Below are positions 43,910-52,150 of a DNA stretch of 64,000 nucleotides, piece after piece; position 1 is the stretch's first letter; each line of letters begins with the position of its first letter. The position numbers and the translations under genes are program-made. The notes under the pieces are model-generated. The model was not told the DNA's origin. It worked only from the letters and a program-made list of their open reading frames with translations, and searched no databases. Source of the DNA: WHSW01 sp963781265 (lineage in GTDB: Bacteria > Actinomycetota > Thermoleophilia > Solirubrobacterales > 70-9); assembly GCA_963781265.1 (NCBI GenBank), contig CAWAFH010000012.1:62001-126000 (forward strand), in the 5' to 3' direction.

Positions 43910-45097
43910 TCAGCGCTCGAGCGGGTGCTCTCGCTCCGTGCGGCGGTGGCGCATGAGCGCGAGCAGGGGATAGACGAGCACGGAGAGCATCCCGGCGCCG
44001 ACCAGCGAGACCGCGACCTCGGTTCGCATCGTGTGGGTGTCGAGGCCGATCTGCGTGATCGCGACCAGGAGCGGTAGAGCCGCCGCCGAGAACAGCGCGA
44101 GCGAGACCCGGTCGCCGGCCGGGAGCCGGTGGCGGTACAGCAGCATCGCCGGGGCGCCGCGGGTGAGCAGGAACAGCAGGGCGAAGCCCGGGACGAGCGC
44201 CAGCGAGGCCGGGTTCGAGAAGAGGGCGTCGAGGTCGTAGTCCATCCCGGTGGCGATGAAGAAGACGGGGATCAGGAAGCCGAACCCGATCGCGTCGAGC
44301 TTGCCCAGGAACTCGTGCGACTCGGTGCCGCGGATCACGATCCCGACCACGATCCCGGCGGCGAAGGCGCCGAGGATGACGTCGAGGCCGAACTCCGAGG
44401 CGAGCACCGCGAGGGCGACGATCAGCAGCACCGAGAGGCGCACGGCGAGCTGGCCGCTGGTCCCCATCGTCGTCTCGAGCAGGCGCACCACCCGGGCCGG
44501 CCGGGCCCGCAGGGCGAACAGCGTCGCCCCGACGACGATCGCTGCGAAGACGAACAGGAGCAGCGCCCGCAGGGGCTCGTCGGCGTCGAAGGCGAGGATC
44601 ACGGAGACGATGACCACCGGGCCGAACTCGCCCGCCGCGCCGGCGCCGACGACGAAGTTGCCGAACCGCTGATCGAGGATCCCGGCGTCGCGCAGGATCG
44701 GCATCAGCGTGCCGAGCGCGGTGGTGCTGAGCGCGAGCCCGACCAGGATCGTCGCGTGGATCACCCCGGTCAGGTGGAGCACGAGCGCGATCGCGAGGCC
44801 GAGCACCAGCGAGATGCCCCAGCCGGCGACCCCGTCGGTCGCGGCGGCGCCGCGGATGCGCTCGAAGTCGATCTCCATCCCGGCGAGGAAGAACAGGAAG
44901 GCGAGGCCGAAGGTCGAGAGCGCCTCGATGAAGCTGTCGGTGTCCGCCAGGCCGAGCACCTGCGGGCCGACGATGATCCCGAGGAAGATCTCGGCGACGA
45001 CGATCGGCACCTTCGCGCGCCGCGAGAGGTCGGCGAGCAGCGGTGCGAGAACCGCGACCGTCGCGACCACGAGGATGTCGGCGTGATCGACTTCCAA
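43910..45097 (-). CDS. cation:proton antiporter (CPA2/KefB-type membrane domain)
   Basis: 395 residues, about 12-13 helices and no TrkA-N domain. Features of CPA2 antiporters include VAEIFLGIIVGPQVLGL, FLFFLAGMEIDFERIRG, LSTTALGTLMPILRDAGI and AAFAAGIVVG with GKLDAIGFGFLIPVFFIATGMDYDL. It exchanges Na+ or K+ for H+. The TTG start at 45097 is supported by a TAGGCT -10 box 9 nt upstream. It is a single gene, divergent from a small secreted protein. Confidence 0.85.
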   Translation of the reverse strand: MEVDHADILVVATVAVLAPLLADLSRRAKVPIVVAEIFLGIIVGPQVLGLADTDSFIEALSTFGLAFLFFLAGMEIDFERIRGAAATDGVAGWGISLVLGLAIALVLHLTGVIHATILVGLALSTTALGTLMPILRDAGILDQRFGNFVVGAGAAGEFGPVVIVSVILAFDADEPLRALLLFVFAAIVVGATLFALRARPARVVRLLETTMGTSGQLAVRLSVLLIVALAVLASEFGLDVILGAFAAGIVVGIVIRGTESHEFLGKLDAIGFGFLIPVFFIATGMDYDLDALFSNPASLALVPGFALLFLLTRGAPAMLLYRHRLPAGDRVSLALFSAAALPLLVAITQIGLDTHTMRTEVAVSLVGAGMLSVLVYPLLALMRHRRTEREHPLER

Positions 45098-45106
45098 CCG
45101 CCCGCG

Positions 45107-45112
45107 AGCCTA
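45107..45112 (-). promoter_or_regulatory. -10 box of the antiporter gene
   Basis: TAGGCT on the minus strand, 9 nt before TTG 45097; it supports that unusual start codon. Confidence 0.5.
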
Positions 45113-45130
45113 GAGGTCGGAGCCGCCGCT

Positions 45131-45136
45131 TAGAAT
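45131..45136 (+). promoter_or_regulatory. -10 box of the small secreted protein gene
   Basis: TAGAAT, 39 nt before ATG 45176; leader contains GGAGG at 45166-45170, 5 nt before the start. Confidence 0.5.
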
Positions 45137-45175
45137 CGCCGCTTCGTACAGGGGATCTCGACTATGGAGGTAGCG

Positions 45176-45568
45176 ATGAAGGCAGGAACCAGGCTGGGCG
45201 CGGCGCTCCTTTGCGCGTGCGCGATCGCCGCGGTCGTGGCGCTCCCGGCGGGGGCGAAGCCCGCGGCCAAGGCCGCGAGCTCGAAGTCCGCGTGCTCATT
45301 GAGCGCCAGCGAGCAGCGCAACCTCGGAGCGTCCTACGTCTACACGCTCAAGGTCTCGAACCTGAGCTGCGACAAGGGCAAGAAGCTGGTCGCCAAGTAC
45401 CACGAGTGCCGGCATGCCAACGGCGGCGCCGACGGCAAGTGCAACTCCGTCAAGGGCTACAGCTGCGACGAGAAGATCCTCGACTCGTCACCGCAGCAGT
45501 TCAGCGCCAAGGCGAAGTGCGTGAAGGGCTCGAAGAAGTTCAAGCAGACGTTCGCGGAGAACACGTAA
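45176..45568 (+). CDS. small secreted cysteine-containing protein
   Basis: 130 residues with a signal peptide (about 1-27, ending LPAGAKA-like). The mature part is Lys/Ser-rich, strongly basic and has six Cys (SACSLS, NLSCDKG, HECRHA, GKCNSV, YSCDEK, AKCVKG), suggesting disulfides outside the cell. ATG 45176 is preferred to ATG 45164 because GGAGG lies 5 nt before it. I do not recognise the family; the Cys spacing could suit a small enzyme inhibitor or adhesin, but nothing proves it. Confidence 0.7.
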   Translation: MKAGTRLGAALLCACAIAAVVALPAGAKPAAKAASSKSACSLSASEQRNLGASYVYTLKVSNLSCDKGKKLVAKYHECRHANGGADGKCNSVKGYSCDEKILDSSPQQFSAKAKCVKGSKKFKQTFAENT

Positions 45569-45578
45569 TTAGAACGGA

Positions 45579-45625
45579 GTTGCTAGTTGCTGGTGCCTAG
45601 AACCCAGCAACTAGCAACTAGCAAC
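45579..45625. terminator. AT-richer hairpin built from heptamer repeats
   Basis: GTTGCTAGTTGCTGG (45579-45593) and CCAGCAACTAGCAAC (45604-45618) form a perfect 15-bp stem with a 10-nt loop. The right arm is part of three tandem AGCAACT units (45606-45626, the last ending in T). It lies between convergent genes, so a two-way terminator is likely, although no T-run follows. Confidence 0.6.
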
Positions 45626-45628
45626 TTC

Positions 45629-46654
45629 CTATCTCGTGAAATCCTGATCGAGGCGCTGAATAACCAGATCCGCCGCGATCGCCGACCCGGCCTCGTTCAG
45701 GTGGATCCCGTCTGACTCGCGCACGATCGTCTCGCGGCCGTCGACCTCGATCGAGTCGCTGTAGCGCTCGCCGGGGGTGAAGACCGGGACCGTGTCGATG
45801 ATCCGCACCTGGTCGGCCCACGGCTGCGCGGCGACCTCGACCGCCGCGTTGACGACCTTGTCGACCCGGGCGGCGTCGGAGTCGCGCGGGGTCATCACGG
45901 TGAGCCAGTAGACCTTCGTCTCGCCGCCGGCGCGGAACGCGTCCATCACCTGGCGGACCCGGTTCGCGTAGGCGGCGGCATAGTCGGGGCCGCAGCACTC
46001 GATGTCCTTGCCATCGGGGCCCCCGATCCCGTAGCCCTCGTTGGCGCCGATGAAGACGACGACGGCGTCGGGGTCGTCGCGCGCCATCTGGCTCGCGGAC
46101 AGCTGCGCCCAGTCGACCACAGCCGAGTTCGAGATCCCGGTGCCGAGGTGCGGGTCGCGGATCACCTCGACGCCATCGGGCGTCAGCTTGCGGGCGAGCT
46201 CGGTGTCGAGCGGCGTCGAGAGCGAGTCGCCGGTGACCAGCAGCGTGCCGAGCTCGGACTTCGGCGGGGCGGGTGCGCCGATCGCCGCCGGATCGAAGGC
46301 GTCCGCGGTCACCGGGGCCACCCGGCCGGCGCCGGCGCCCGAGCCGGCGGTCGCGTCGAAGCCCGCGCCCGTCAGCTCGGTGTCGGGGCTGAGGCCGCCG
46401 GTGAGCTCGTGCTGGGCCTCATCGAGCGGCAGCCGGTCGGCGACCCACTGGGTCGGCTCGCCGACCGCCTCGACCAGGTCGCGCCCGATCCCGGGGTCGA
46501 TCTGGGCGGCTGCGTCGCGGATCGAGCCGCCCGCGAAAAGGATCAGCAGCAGCGCGACCAGGGCGACCGCGCCGACGGCGTCGCGGGCGCTGTGGACGTG
46601 CTGCCCGTGGCGCTCGAAGCGGCTCATCTCGCTGTCGTCGCGGTGCTCGGTCAT
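45629..46654 (-). CDS. membrane-anchored SGNH/GDSL hydrolase
   Basis: 341 residues. A cytoplasmic start, one membrane helix (about 27-45) and an extracytoplasmic SGNH domain: block I LLVTGDSLSTPL (Ser nucleophile), block III FIGANEGYG and block V DGIHLNEAGS (Asp, His). It resembles DUF459-type or AlgJ/PatB-like transferases. It lies 4 nt after an MBOAT gene, so it likely transfers acyl groups handed out by MBOAT onto a surface polymer, or removes them. Confidence 0.82.
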   Translation of the reverse strand: MTEHRDDSEMSRFERHGQHVHSARDAVGAVALVALLLILFAGGSIRDAAAQIDPGIGRDLVEAVGEPTQWVADRLPLDEAQHELTGGLSPDTELTGAGFDATAGSGAGAGRVAPVTADAFDPAAIGAPAPPKSELGTLLVTGDSLSTPLDTELARKLTPDGVEVIRDPHLGTGISNSAVVDWAQLSASQMARDDPDAVVVFIGANEGYGIGGPDGKDIECCGPDYAAAYANRVRQVMDAFRAGGETKVYWLTVMTPRDSDAARVDKVVNAAVEVAAQPWADQVRIIDTVPVFTPGERYSDSIEVDGRETIVRESDGIHLNEAGSAIAADLVIQRLDQDFTR

Positions 46655-46658
46655 CGGC

Positions 46659-48059
46659 TCAGAACTGAAAGTAGATGAACGGGGGCACGCCCTGGCTGGG
46701 GACCGTGGCGCCGACGATCAGGATGACCGCGGCGAGCGCGAGGGCGAGGAGCACCGGCCGCAGCCGCTCGATCCGCAGTTGCAGGCGCTCGAGCGGGCGC
46801 GGCGGCAGCAGCTGCATCCCGATCACGACCGCGATCATGACCGCCACCGGGACCGTCCACAGGCTGGCCGGCCCCCAGTCGGCGAACCGCCCCAGATAGG
46901 CCCAGAAGACGTCCAGATCCGGGGAGCGGAACAGGATCCAGGCGAAGCAGACGGCGACGAACGTCCCCGCCCAGCGCACCCAGGTCGGGGTGCGGCGCCC
47001 GATCCGCCCGTCGAGCGCGTGCTCCGTGCAGAGCATCGCGCCGTGGAAGGCGCCCCAGAGCACGAACGTCCAGGCGGCGCCATGCCAGAGGCCGCCGAGC
47101 ACCATCGTGATCATCAGGTTGCGGTACGTGAACCAGTGGGTCTTGCCGCGGCTGCCGCCGAGCGGGATGTAGAGGTAGTCGCGCAGAAAGCGCGAGAGGG
47201 TCATGTGCCAGCGGCGCCAGAAGTCGCGAAACCCGGTCGCCCGGTAGGGGCTGTTGAAGTTCTGCGGGAAGATGAACCCGAGCAGCAGCGCGAGCCCGAT
47301 CGCGATGTCGGTGTAGCCGGAGAAGTCGCAGTAGATCTGCGCCGCGTAGGCGAGCGCCGCGAGGATCGCGTCGGGGGCGAAGTAGGCCTCGGGGACGCCG
47401 AACATCGGGTCGACGACCTCGCGCGCCAGCGTGTCGGCGATCAGCACCTTCTTGACCAGGCCGAGGGCGATCAGGGTGAGCCCGGCGCCAACCGCGACGC
47501 GGTGCGGATCGCGCGGGAGCTTGAGCTGCGGGAGGAACTCGCTCGCCCGGACGATCGGGCCCGCCACCAGGTGCGGGAAGAAGCTGAGGTAGACCGCGGC
47601 GTCGATCAGCGACGCCGGCTCCGCGTCGCCCCGCTTCACGTCCACGACGTACGTGATCGCCTGGAAGGTGAAGAAGCTGACCCCGATCGGGAGCGCGACC
47701 GTCAGCAGCGGCAACGGCATCCCGAGCGCGATCGAGTCGAGCACGTCCCCGACGTCGGTGACGAAGAACGCGTAGTACTTGAAGACCCCCAGGGTGAGCA
47801 GGTTGAGGGTCACGGCCGTCGCGCAGATCCGGGCCGCTCGCCGCTCGTCGCCCGCCTTCCGGATCAGGTTCGCGGCCAGCTGGTTGCCGAGGGTGATCCC
47901 GCCCAAGAGCAGGCAGAAGCGCGGGTCGGCGGCGGCGTAGAAGACGTAGCTCGCGAGGACGATGAACGGCTTCCACAGCGGCTGGCGCGGCATCAACAGC
48001 CACGAGAGCGCGAGCACGATCGGGAAGAAGATCGCGAACTCGATGGTCGGGAAGAGCAT
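46659..48059 (-). CDS. MBOAT-family membrane O-acyltransferase (AlgI-like)
   Basis: 466 residues, about ten helices. Typical AlgI/PatA features: MLFPTIEFAIFFPIVLALSWLL at the start, LGGSRGKTHWFTYRNLMITMVLGGLWHGAAWTF with the catalytic His (GLWHGA), and FRDFWRRWHMTLSRFLRDYLYIPLGG. Such proteins move acetyl groups across the membrane for O-acetylation of exopolysaccharide, alginate or peptidoglycan. It forms an operon with the SGNH gene downstream and is divergent from a second SGNH-like secreted gene. Confidence 0.92.
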   Translation of the reverse strand: MLFPTIEFAIFFPIVLALSWLLMPRQPLWKPFIVLASYVFYAAADPRFCLLLGGITLGNQLAANLIRKAGDERRAARICATAVTLNLLTLGVFKYYAFFVTDVGDVLDSIALGMPLPLLTVALPIGVSFFTFQAITYVVDVKRGDAEPASLIDAAVYLSFFPHLVAGPIVRASEFLPQLKLPRDPHRVAVGAGLTLIALGLVKKVLIADTLAREVVDPMFGVPEAYFAPDAILAALAYAAQIYCDFSGYTDIAIGLALLLGFIFPQNFNSPYRATGFRDFWRRWHMTLSRFLRDYLYIPLGGSRGKTHWFTYRNLMITMVLGGLWHGAAWTFVLWGAFHGAMLCTEHALDGRIGRRTPTWVRWAGTFVAVCFAWILFRSPDLDVFWAYLGRFADWGPASLWTVPVAVMIAVVIGMQLLPPRPLERLQLRIERLRPVLLALALAAVILIVGATVPSQGVPPFIYFQF

Positions 48060-48092
48060 TCGAAGAAGGCGCGTTCCGGGCGCGGCGTCGGG

Positions 48093-48098
48093 TAGGTT
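48093..48098 (+). promoter_or_regulatory. -10 box of the secreted SGNH-like gene
   Basis: TAGGTT, 21 nt before ATG 48120; implied leader of about 15 nt. Confidence 0.4.
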
Positions 48099-48119
48099 TC
48101 CGCCCGGAAACGAGCGGCG

Positions 48120-48749
48120 ATGCTAGTTGATGGTTCGAGAGCGGGGAGCAGGGGCGCGCGCTTGGTGGCGGTCGCCGCCGCGCTCGCGTTGATCCTGGTC
48201 GCCGGCGCCGCGGTCGCGCGGGCCGCATGCGGCGGGGTGGAGCAGGAGAAGCCCCGAAAGGACGTGAACCTCGGCCGCGCCCCGATCGCGATCGGCGACT
48301 CGCCGATGCTGCTCGCGCTGCCGAACCTGGCCGCCGAGGGCTATCGCGCGAACGCTCGCGGCTGTCGCCAGTGGGCGGAGGGGCTCGACGTGATCCGCAA
48401 GCTTCGCCATGAGGACCACCTGCCGAAGCTGGTCGTGGTCGCGCTCGGCTCGAACGGGACGGTCGACCGCTCCGACATCCACGAGGCCCTCGACCTGCTC
48501 GGCAAGAAGCGCACACTCGGCCTCGTCACGCCGCGCGAGACCGGCGGCGGCTCCGGCCACGACGCCGACCTGGTCCGCAGCGAGGCGAAGAAGCACTCGA
48601 ACCGGATCGTGCTGCTCGACTGGGTCAAGTACAGCTCCGGTCACTCCGGTTGGTTTCAGCCTGACGGCCTCCACCTCACCTTCGAGGGCGCCGAGGGCAT
48701 GGCCGACCTGTTCAAGAAGCCGCTCAAAGACCTCCCGCCGCCGCACTGA
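48120..48749 (+). CDS. secreted SGNH-like protein
   Basis: 209 residues with a long signal peptide (about 1-37, ending AVARAA). The remaining fold is short SGNH: PIAIGDSPMLLAL (block I GDS), VVALGSNGTVDR and WFQPDGLHLTFEGAEGMA (block V D-x-x-H as DGLH). It resembles the C-terminal SGNH module of acyltransferase-3 proteins. Next to a divergent MBOAT/SGNH operon, it may be the third part of the O-acylation system. Confidence 0.78.
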   Translation: MLVDGSRAGSRGARLVAVAAALALILVAGAAVARAACGGVEQEKPRKDVNLGRAPIAIGDSPMLLALPNLAAEGYRANARGCRQWAEGLDVIRKLRHEDHLPKLVVVALGSNGTVDRSDIHEALDLLGKKRTLGLVTPRETGGGSGHDADLVRSEAKKHSNRIVLLDWVKYSSGHSGWFQPDGLHLTFEGAEGMADLFKKPLKDLPPPH

Positions 48750-48778
48750 CCGGCGCGGACCGGGGCGCAACAGCGTCG

Positions 48779-49363
48779 CTACGAGTAGGGGTCCTTCGGC
48801 GCCCGGTCCTCCGAGAGCGACTCCCTCGATCGCTCGGCGAGGAGCTCGATCGCGTCCGCCAGGTGGACCTGGTCGATGTTGTAGTCCTCGCGCGCGACGC
48901 GCAGCTTGTGCGCCTCGAGCAGAACGTCGGCGTGGGTGAAGCCGGCGGGCGGAACGAAGCGGTACGAGGCCAGCTCGATCAGCAGCCCGAGCGGATCCTC
49001 GAAGTAGATCGAGTCCATGAAACCGCGGTCCTTGACGCCGCTGTGCTCGATCCCGCGCTCGTCGAGGCGCTCGACCGCCTGGTTGAAGCTCGCCGCCGAG
49101 AGTGCGAAGGCGACGTGATGGACGGCGCCGGGATCGGTCGAGGTGCGCTCGGGATCGGGCTTGCGCTCCTCGTTGGTGAAGATCGTGATCAGGCGCCCGT
49201 CGCCCGGATCGAAGTAGAGGTGGCTCTCGGACGGCCGGTCGAGGTTCGGCTGTTCGAAGATGAACGGCATCCCCAGCACCCCCTCCCAGAAATCGATCGA
49301 GGTCTGCCGGTCGGCACCGACCAGCGTGATGTGATGGACCCCTTGACTCTGCAGCTTGCGCAT
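48779..49363 (-). CDS. VOC-family (glyoxalase/dioxygenase-like) protein
   Basis: 194 residues with two beta-alpha-beta-beta-beta modules: GVHHITLVGADRQTSIDFWEGVLGM and VHHVAFALSAASFNQAVERLDERG. Metal-ligand candidates are His in VHHITL, His in VHHVAF and Glu in DSIYFEDPLGLLIELAS, as in extradiol dioxygenases. A TAGGCT -10 box lies 14 nt before ATG 49363. It could act in ring cleavage or aldehyde detoxification. The acyl-CoA dehydrogenase gene lies 55 nt upstream on the same strand. Confidence 0.82.
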   Translation of the reverse strand: MRKLQSQGVHHITLVGADRQTSIDFWEGVLGMPFIFEQPNLDRPSESHLYFDPGDGRLITIFTNEERKPDPERTSTDPGAVHHVAFALSAASFNQAVERLDERGIEHSGVKDRGFMDSIYFEDPLGLLIELASYRFVPPAGFTHADVLLEAHKLRVAREDYNIDQVHLADAIELLAERSRESLSEDRAPKDPYS

Positions 49364-49417
49364 CCGACTTCAGAGCCAGCCTAACGCTCGGCAGAGCCGG
49401 GCCCCGCGGCGGCCGCG

Positions 49418-50695
49418 CTACTTGACCTGCACGCCCGAGATCGCCCGCGAGATCACCAGCCGCTGGATCTCGGCGGTGCCCTCGAAGATGTCGTAGATCT
49501 TCGCGTCGCGGTGCATGCGCTCGACCGGGAACTCGCGCGTGTAGCCGTTGCCGCCGAGGATCTGGATCGCGCGCTCGGTCACCCAGGTGGCCACCTCGCC
49601 CGCCTTCACCTTCGACATCGAGCCCTCGGCGTTCGTGAAGGGGATCTGGTTGCGCCCCATCCAGGCGGCCCGCCAGACGAGCAGCCGCGCCGCGTCGATC
49701 TCGATCTTCATGTTCGCGAGCGTGAACGCGATCGCCTGGTTCTCGATGATCGCCTTGCCGAACTGCGTCCGCTCCTTGGCGTAGTCGAGCGAGTACTCGT
49801 ACGCGGCGCGGGCGATCCCGATCGCCTGCGAGCCGACGGTCGGCCGGCTCGCCTCGAAGGTCTGCATCGCGGCCTGCGACTGGCCCTTCTTGCCCTCGCG
49901 CACGCGGGCGAGGCGCTCGTCGAGCTTCTCCTTGCCGCCGAGCAGGCACGCGCCCGGGACGCGGCAGTCGTCGAGGTGGACGTCGGCGGTGTGCGAGGCC
50001 CGGATCCCGTGCTTCTTGACCTTGGCGCCCTGCTCGAGCCCCTTGGTGCCCGGCGGGACGATGAACGCCGCGTGGCCGCGCGAGCCGAGCTCGCGGTCGA
50101 CGGAGGCGATCACGACGTGGACGTCGGCGATCCCGCCGTTGGTCGCCCAGGCCTTCTGGCCGTTGATCACCCACTCGTCCGCGGCCTCGTCGTACTTCGC
50201 GGTCGTCCGGATCGCCGAGACGTCGGACCCGGCGTCGGGCTCGGACGAGCAGAACGAGGCGACCTTGGGGTCGTCCGCGGTGCCGAAGCACTGCTGGATC
50301 CACTCGCCCATCTGCTCGGGCGTGCCCTGGCCGAAGATCGCCGCGACCGCGAGCGAGGTGCCCATGATCGACATCCCGATGCCGGCGTCGCCCCAGAACA
50401 GCTCCTCGTTGACGATCGGCAGGGTCAGGCCCGACTGGTCGTACCAGAACTGGGCGAGGCCCTCGTAGCCGTAGAGGCCGATCTTCGCCGCCTCCTGGAT
50501 CACCGGCCACGGGGTCTCCTCGCGCTCGTCCCACTCGGCGGCGGCGGGGCGAACGACGTCGGCGGCGAAGCCGTGGACCCAGTCGCGGATGTCCTTCTGG
50601 TCCTGGCTCAGCGCGAGCGAGAAGGTGGGGGCGGAGTCCTGCCCCGAGCCGGCCACGGCCTGCTCGACGAGGTCCTCTGTGCTGGTGGCGTTCAA
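49418..50695 (-). CDS. acyl-CoA dehydrogenase
   Basis: 425 residues. Acyl-CoA dehydrogenase fold with FCSSEPDAGSDVSAIRTTA (FAD-contact motif), KIEIDAARLLVWRAAW, IQILGGNGYTREFPVERMHRDAKIYDIFEGTAEIQRLVISR, with the Glu of FEGTAEIQ in the position of the common catalytic base. It introduces a trans-2 double bond into an acyl-CoA and passes electrons to electron-transferring flavoprotein. The TTG start is supported by AGGAG about 9 nt upstream. A dyad site lies in the region shared with a divergent alpha/beta hydrolase. Confidence 0.9.
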   Translation of the reverse strand: MNATSTEDLVEQAVAGSGQDSAPTFSLALSQDQKDIRDWVHGFAADVVRPAAAEWDEREETPWPVIQEAAKIGLYGYEGLAQFWYDQSGLTLPIVNEELFWGDAGIGMSIMGTSLAVAAIFGQGTPEQMGEWIQQCFGTADDPKVASFCSSEPDAGSDVSAIRTTAKYDEAADEWVINGQKAWATNGGIADVHVVIASVDRELGSRGHAAFIVPPGTKGLEQGAKVKKHGIRASHTADVHLDDCRVPGACLLGGKEKLDERLARVREGKKGQSQAAMQTFEASRPTVGSQAIGIARAAYEYSLDYAKERTQFGKAIIENQAIAFTLANMKIEIDAARLLVWRAAWMGRNQIPFTNAEGSMSKVKAGEVATWVTERAIQILGGNGYTREFPVERMHRDAKIYDIFEGTAEIQRLVISRAISGVQVK

Positions 50696-50733
50696 GGCGG
50701 GGATCTCCTGATCTGTGGCAATCGCGACACGTG

Positions 50734-50769
50734 CTTATGTAACATCGACCAGGGTAAGGGTTACCTAAG
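50734..50769. promoter_or_regulatory. dyad operator candidate between acyl-CoA dehydrogenase and hydrolase genes
   Basis: CTTATGTAAC (50734-50743) and GTTACCTAAG (50760-50769) are inverted repeats with one mismatch, 16 nt apart; GGTAA-GGG-TTACC (50753-50765) forms an inner palindrome. The left arm contains TGTAACATCGAC (50738-50749), recurring as TGTTACATCGAC at 53838-53849 upstream of the MerR gene. Confidence 0.5.
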
Positions 50770-50772
50770 GTG

Positions 50773-51685
50773 ATGTCAAAACTCAAAGAGATCCAGCTTC
50801 ACGGCCACCGAGTCTGCTTCCGCGAGGCGGGCGAGGGGCCGTTGATCCTCCTCATCCACGGGATCACCGGGCCGCTCGGACCAGTGGGAACCCGCGATCG
50901 AGCATCTGGCTCGCGAGCACTCGGTCATCGCCCCCGACCTGCTTGGCCACGGCGAGTCCGCCAAGCCCCGCGGCGACTACTCGCTCGGCGCCTACGCGAG
51001 CGCCGTCCGCGACACCATGGTCGCCCTCGGCCACGAACGGGCGACGATCGTCGGCCATTCGCTCGGCGGCGGGATCGCGATGCAGTTCGCCTACCAGTTC
51101 CCCGAGCGCTGTGAGCGCATGGTCCTGGTCTCCAGCGGCGGCCTCGGGCGCGAGGTCCATCCGATGTTGCGCGCCGCCACGCTGCCCGGCTCGGAGCTCG
51201 TTCTGCCGCTGCTGACGCACGCCACGCTGCTGGGAGGCGGGGCGTCGATTGGGCGAGGGCTCGGCAAGCTCGGCCTGCAGGCCGGCATCGATATGGCCGA
51301 GATCTCCCGTGGCTTCGCCTCGCTCGGCAACGCCGAGGCCCGCCACGCCTTCATCCAGACGATGCGCGCGGTGCTCGATGCGGGCGGCCAGCGCGTCAAT
51401 GCGCTCGATCGCCTCTACCTGGCCGAGGCCGTTCCCTCGTTGCTCGTCTGGGGCGCCGACGATCCGATCATTCCGCCCGAGCACGGCCGCACCGCCCACG
51501 AGCTGATGCCGGGCAGCCGGCTCGAGGTGCTCGACGGCGTCGGTCACTTCCCGCAGTTGGAGCGCCCGTACGAGTTCGCCGGTCTGCTCGCGGACTTCGT
51601 CGCGACCACCGAGGCGGCCGAGCTCGACACCGTCAGCATGCGCGAGCGCCTGGTCGACCGCGGCGAGCTATCGGCCGCCGGGTAG
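50773..51685 (+). CDS. alpha/beta hydrolase (frameshifted)
   Basis: About 303 residues over two frames. The first frame gives LKEIQLHGHRVCFREAGEGP and the oxyanion motif LLIHGITG; the next frame continues SDQWEPAIEHLAREHSVIAPDLLGHGESAKP, nucleophile VGHSLGGG, Asp in WGADDPIIPP and His in GVGHFPQLE. One extra base lies near 50876-50885 within GGGCCGC. The catalytic triad is complete. It is divergent from the acyl-CoA dehydrogenase and probably acts on lipid esters or related compounds. It converges on the SnoaL-like gene with an 18-bp overlap. Confidence 0.8.
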
Positions 51686-52093
51686 CCCGCCGCGCTCCGA
51701 GAGCCCGACGGCTTCGAGGGCCGCCTCCCAGCTGAAGTGCACGTCCACCCGCGCCAGCTGGCCGTCCGACACCTCGACGATCCATCCGATGGCCAGCTCC
51801 ATCGGATTGCCCCCGCCCTTGATCCGTCCGCGCTGGACCAGGAGCGCCAGAGCCCGATTGCCGCCGAGATCGACGACCCGCTCGAGGTCCAGACGGTACT
51901 CGTCGAAGTTCTGCCCCCAGGACTCGGCGAGCTGGCGCAGCCCCTCGCGCCCGGTGTAGACCTGCCGCTCCAGCCACTCGGGCGGCGCATGCCAGGCGAG
52001 CTCCGGGTGAATGTAGGCAAGCGCCGCGTCCAACCCACGGGTATTGAACGCCTCGACGACGCGCTTCACGGCCTCCACGTTCTCCTGCGGCAT
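51668..52093 (-). CDS. SnoaL/NTF2-like protein
   Basis: 141 residues, a cone-shaped NTF2 fold: ENVEAVKRVVEAFNTRGLDAALAYIHPELAWHAPPEWL at the start, YTGREGLRQLAESWGQNF, and WIVEVSDGQLARVDVHFSWEAALEAVGL at the end. Many such proteins are small isomerases or ligand carriers; none can be named here. ATG 52093 was chosen because it begins the fold. It is convergent with the alpha/beta hydrolase and divergent from a lipoprotein hydrolase. Confidence 0.8.
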   Translation of the reverse strand: MPQENVEAVKRVVEAFNTRGLDAALAYIHPELAWHAPPEWLERQVYTGREGLRQLAESWGQNFDEYRLDLERVVDLGGNRALALLVQRGRIKGGGNPMELAIGWIVEVSDGQLARVDVHFSWEAALEAVGLSERGGLPGGR

Positions 52094-52138
52094 CGACTTC
52101 GAGTATCTCGCGGAAGGCTCCGCGCCCGCCTCGCCACC

Positions 52139-52144
52139 TAGGCT
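52139..52144 (+). promoter_or_regulatory. -10 box, leaderless lipoprotein hydrolase gene
   Basis: TAGGCT, 6 nt before GTG 52151. Confidence 0.55.
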
Positions 52145-52150
52145 GAGACG

